NCBI GenBank assembly: GCA_013397075.1
Contig: VWZS01009947.1
Span: 1,488,001-1,552,000 of the forward strand
Direction of reading: 5' to 3'
Source: Rhabdornis inornatus
Taxonomy: Eukaryota; Chordata; Aves; Passeriformes; Rhabdornithidae
DNA: 64,000 nt
The position numbers and the translations under genes are program-made. A model generated the notes under the pieces. The model saw only the letters and a program-made list of their open reading frames with translations. It was not told the origin of the DNA and searched no databases. This document shows, piece by piece, positions 60,130 through 64,000 of the stretch. The stretch's first letter is position 1; every line of letters starts with the position of its first letter.

Positions 60130-63100
60130 GTGAGTGGACCCGATGTGTTTTCTTGAGATTTTAATGTTTTCATTGTATGCCATTTTAACCAGGTTAATTT
60201 TATTTATGTGTTAATAAATAATATGCACCAAGTATATTGTTCTTTGTACTTAGCTAAACTTATTCCTTCTCTTCTGTGACAGGAAAGCATCTGAGTGGAA
60301 TGTAAAATGTTAGCACTACAGCACTTAAGTGACTGGAATGTGTTTGCAGATGAGCAGGGCGCAACTTCCCATATGCTTTGAGTCAAAACATTTTTTGGTA
60401 CTAAATTGCTGTTTAGAATGCTGTGATTGGATGGTGTGGTTAGTTTCCCTTAACGTTACCATCTGCTTTCCTTTTAGTCCTTTCACAACAGAAGGGTTGG
60501 AGATGAGACTTGAAAGTTCTGTGAATTGCGCTTACTTGAGCTTTTATTTTCTGTATTATGTTGTTTCTATTTTTGGCTACAAAGTATCAAAACTTGTTTG
60601 GGTTTTTTTTCTGTTACAATTTTCACGCAGGTTCAACTTTGTTATTGTTGCTTAGAAGTACAAAGGAGCTAGGGTTCTGACAGAACCGAGGTATTTACCC
60701 TCTGAATGTTGAAGTATTTACTAAAAATTTGTTTCCTAAGATGATATATTTATAAAAAGACATATGTGTATCCATTGAAGATATAAACCATATGATTTGA
60801 ACCAGTGGCATACTTGTACAGTAGTGTTACTGTTACACCTATCATGAGAGTACTAGAAATTGAAACTAAAGTAGTATTTTACTGGAATTTATTTACAATA
60901 TATGAAGTAATGAATTACATAAAATTGAAATGCTACTCAAGTACCATCCAATCAACTGAGAACCAATTTTTAGATAAAAGAGCACTGTAAAAGAATTACA
61001 TTTAAGAAAATTATCTTTGTGTAATTCTGAAAAATATTAACTTGCTAGGTACAAACTAGAGGCTGTAGGAATTAGTTGTTTTAAGGATATGGAATTATTT
61101 GCTCAGTGTTTATAATCTAGACTTATTTCATGAAAAAATTAATTCCAGCAATAATCTGTTTACTTGCATTTGTTTCTAAAGTTTTGATAGAACTATCAGT
61201 TATGTAAGCATTCTTCACTCATGTTATATGAAATTTTTCTTCAAATAATTAATGATTAATTTCTTTTATTCAATTTCCTACGCCTGGTAGAAAAGCAACA
61301 CTTCCACGTTTCATTGAAGCAGCACTGCTTTTCACAGGATTCTTGACGGTTAGCCTAGATGAGGGAGGGAAGAGACTGAATGCTGATCTTTCATTGCAGC
61401 TGAGAGCTGTTTAGAAAGGATGTTGTTGCTGTTGTTGCTGCATTTCCTAGATCATGTTTTTATATCCCATAACATGTATGGGGTAGAATACTGAGTAGAA
61501 ATACAGGATACTGAAAGCTCAGAGGGGGTGGTTGTTTCTCCACAGCACATTATGTAGTATTGCATGCTGCCTTATGTCATAAATATGAAGCTGCATTTTT
61601 CATATGTTCATTGTTGAAGATGGCCAATGAATAGTGTGTCTTCCAGTGGGGTCAGAGAAGTGGTTTGTAGGCCTTAGGACTTACCAAATGCCTTTTCAGA
61701 TGATTGCAGTTCTAATGGTGCCTCAAAATCACTGAGAAGACTGTTGTGTTTGCTTATTTCTGTGTCATCACCAAAGCTGCAGCAGCTGACTCCTGAAGCA
61801 GTTAATTAGCTCTGAATACCTCCTGGAAATAGGTTATGGTGCTGGCAACAGGCTTGTAAATGGCATGCTCTTTGACTGCCAAGAAGAGTAAGCACCTGTA
61901 TTCTCTGAAAAAGTGATGTTATTTGATGACAGAAGATTCCAGAGGGAGCTTCAGGAAGGGTTTTGCCCAAGTTCTTAGAAGCATCCATCTTTTTTTTAAT
62001 CATAAAGACTACTGTCGAATAACAACTAGAAAAAGACATGTTTACCTATACAGGGAAGTTGTGAGCTCATAGCAACTTGGCACAGCTAAAGTGGTTATTA
62101 AGTTTTACTTCCTCAAACAAGAAATGTACAGATCGCTTAAAGGGTTACTTGAATTTGTACCATTAATTCATCCAGCCTATGAAGATATGAACTCATGTGT
62201 TATTTGGCTCTATGTTTTGAAGGCAGGACTGTCTCACTGATCTGCTTTATATGGAAAATCCACAATACAGACAAAACCTGTGTTGGAAATCTGTACTAGT
62301 AGGCAGTAGATGAGTTGGCATGTTTCTTCAACATACTGGTGGTACCCATAGAGCACAGAAAAAGGCATGAACATGGTTCTGTAAAGGTGACAGTGCCCAA
62401 CCCTTCAGGTCATTCAAATACTTGAAAAGCTTCCTCAGCTTGCAGCCCTCATTTGAGTCCTTTATTTCCTATGCTCAGCAGATTTGTGTTTGAAACTGAT
62501 GGTTTAGAATAAATAGTACATGGAACAAGCAATTTGGAGAGCATTAAACATCAGAAGAAATGTGCCTTGTTGCTTGCACACAGGGTGATATCTAAATTTC
62601 TGCTTTCATTGCTTGCTGTCGTTCAGCATCTTGATGTTCATAAGGACTGGGCATCCTCAGGTCACTAGCAATTGTTCCCACTTCAGATTTTGCCCTCTTA
62701 TATACACTAGGTACTTGTTTAGACAGAGGTTTATGTACTCTTGAGAGGGAAGTGTGCTTTTGATTTTATTTGTTTATTTAACCTTAAGTAGAAACAATTT
62801 CCTTTGAGCTTTTCACCCTATTGGCACGTGACAACATCCACAGCTACTGGGAGCAAAGTGAATGTGCAGCTGGTGGCATTCCCTTGTCTTCACTACTTTT
62901 ACAGTCTCTCTGTTTTATTCAGACCTGTTCTTATTTTTTAAAGACAAGAGTAGGTTCAGGACACAAAGAAGTAGAATGTAGTAAAAAAGTTGAAATAAAA
63001 TTAGATTTTAAAATCAAAATGTGCCAATATTTGTACATGGATGCAGTATCATAAATCAGCTTCCCTAATCAATAAATGTTTAAACTAGCAGAAGAGGGAG

Positions 63101-64000
63101 AATACAGGTTCCTTGATGATGTGTAATTCGCATGTAGTTGGTTTGCCTGACTATCGCAAATGAAGATCAACAACAGCAATTGTGGGTGTGGTACGGAACT
63201 CTTCAAGGAGTACAGAGACCTGAGATTGCAGCTGAGTAACAAATACATCTTTTTGTATCCTCCCTTGCTGTAATAAAAAGTTTTCTATTTTGAGGACATT
63301 TCAATTTTACTGTTGTCTATAAACTCTCAAACAATTATGTTGTGGTAAGTGGTGCTGCTGGTGCAAACAGATCTTGCTGGGCTGATGTAAGTTAATCTTG
63401 CTTGTTAGAAAGCAAATCTTATTGAAAGTGTATGTAGCATAAATCTAAGTTGTCTTAAGTAATTGTAAATTAACCAGTGCAAGTGGAAGAAATAGTATGT
63501 TATTACGAAAACCTGAAAATTAATTTGCTTTCATGTCAGGATAGAAGAGCGACTGCACAGTGTTCTGTGTTCCTGTGGCTAGGCTGCCTCCAGGATCTTG
63601 GCCAGTGTTGGTGGTTCTATGCTGTAGTGGCTACACAGGAACACAGCTTCTAATTCAAGTAGCAGAGACAGCCAGTGGAAACCCGGGTTGCTTGTTCCCA
63701 TTTGTGTTGTGATCTATTATTGATTTAATATGCTGTATTTTTCTTAAATTTTATTTTCTATTTCTATCACTTTTTCTTTGTTTTGTTTTCTTTTGAAGTT
63801 CTTTGGGACTGTTTCCACAGTGTCTTGATTTTGGGTAAAGCATTTCCATGTGTTAAAGTGCAAACAATAATTCGCCCCAAGTGCATCTGTTTGGGGGTTT
63901 TTTCACATATTTTCTCATAATATTTTTACAGTAGAACCTAAAAATGTATTTCTGTCATGAATATTTGACTTGAAAGATTGATGTGTTAGGTGCAAGGTAT
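60130..64000 (+). other. BTBD9: Probable BTBD9 intron 2 (open at right edge)
   Basis: AT-rich sequence. I looked for a BTB-domain coding exon on the plus strand and found none. A short GTTGTTGCT-type repeat lies at 61419-61440. No RNA gene seen. Confidence 0.5.

Noticed and set aside
1..64000. CRISPR arrays, prokaryotic operons, rRNA or tRNA genes
   Set aside because: No regularly spaced repeats with unique spacers, no ribosome-binding sites ahead of long frames, and no cloverleaf or rRNA motif recognised; the sequence is plainly vertebrate nuclear DNA.

Overview
The window reads as vertebrate nuclear DNA from a bird. It is AT-rich with three sharp CpG islands, genes are split into short exons with GT/AG borders, and the interspersed repeats are avian CR1 LINEs plus short retroviral-type LTRs. 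Several LTRs look like passerine endogenous-retrovirus LTRs, but I cannot fix the species. The gene order DNAH8 (minus) / GLO1 (plus) / BTBD9 5' end (plus) matches the block BTBD9-GLO1-DNAH8 on human 6p21, including relative strands. || Region 1 (1-47.3 kb, minus strand): the 5' third of DNAH8, an axonemal outer-arm dynein heavy chain. I resolved 34 coding exons from the ATG at 45563 down to 943. Their splice phases close exactly and give 1538 codons, covering the N-terminal tail (DHC_N1) and the start of the linker (DHC_N2). The AAA motor, stalk and microtubule-binding domain lie beyond base 1. A 2.14-kb block with two of these exons occurs twice in tandem, and the first copy is bounded by single N bases on both sides. 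I read this as a probable false duplication in the assembly. || Region 2 (47.0-49.5 kb): the head-to-head DNAH8/GLO1 intergenic region. It holds two CpG islands about 1.6 kb apart, separated by a CR1 3' end and an antisense LTR. || Region 3 (49.0-55.7 kb, plus strand): complete GLO1 (lactoylglutathione lyase, 6 exons, 183 aa) with all four zinc ligands and a poly(A) signal. || Region 4 (55.7-57.6 kb): GLO1 3' flank with an antisense LTR and a short leader-like stretch. || Region 5 (57.7-64 kb, plus strand): a CpG-island promoter with a perfect CRE, a probable noncoding first exon and a second candidate exon. This is best read as the 5' end of BTBD9, identified from synteny because no BTB-domain coding exon lies inside the window. 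The rest is intron. || DNAH8 and GLO1 are not functionally linked: one is a ciliary/sperm motor, the other a cytosolic methylglyoxal-detoxifying enzyme. They share only a divergent promoter neighbourhood. I found no bacterial-type system, CRISPR array, rRNA or tRNA. The item most worth checking is the tandem exon duplication, followed by the 35-nt microexon candidate and the LTR lodged between the two divergent promoters.
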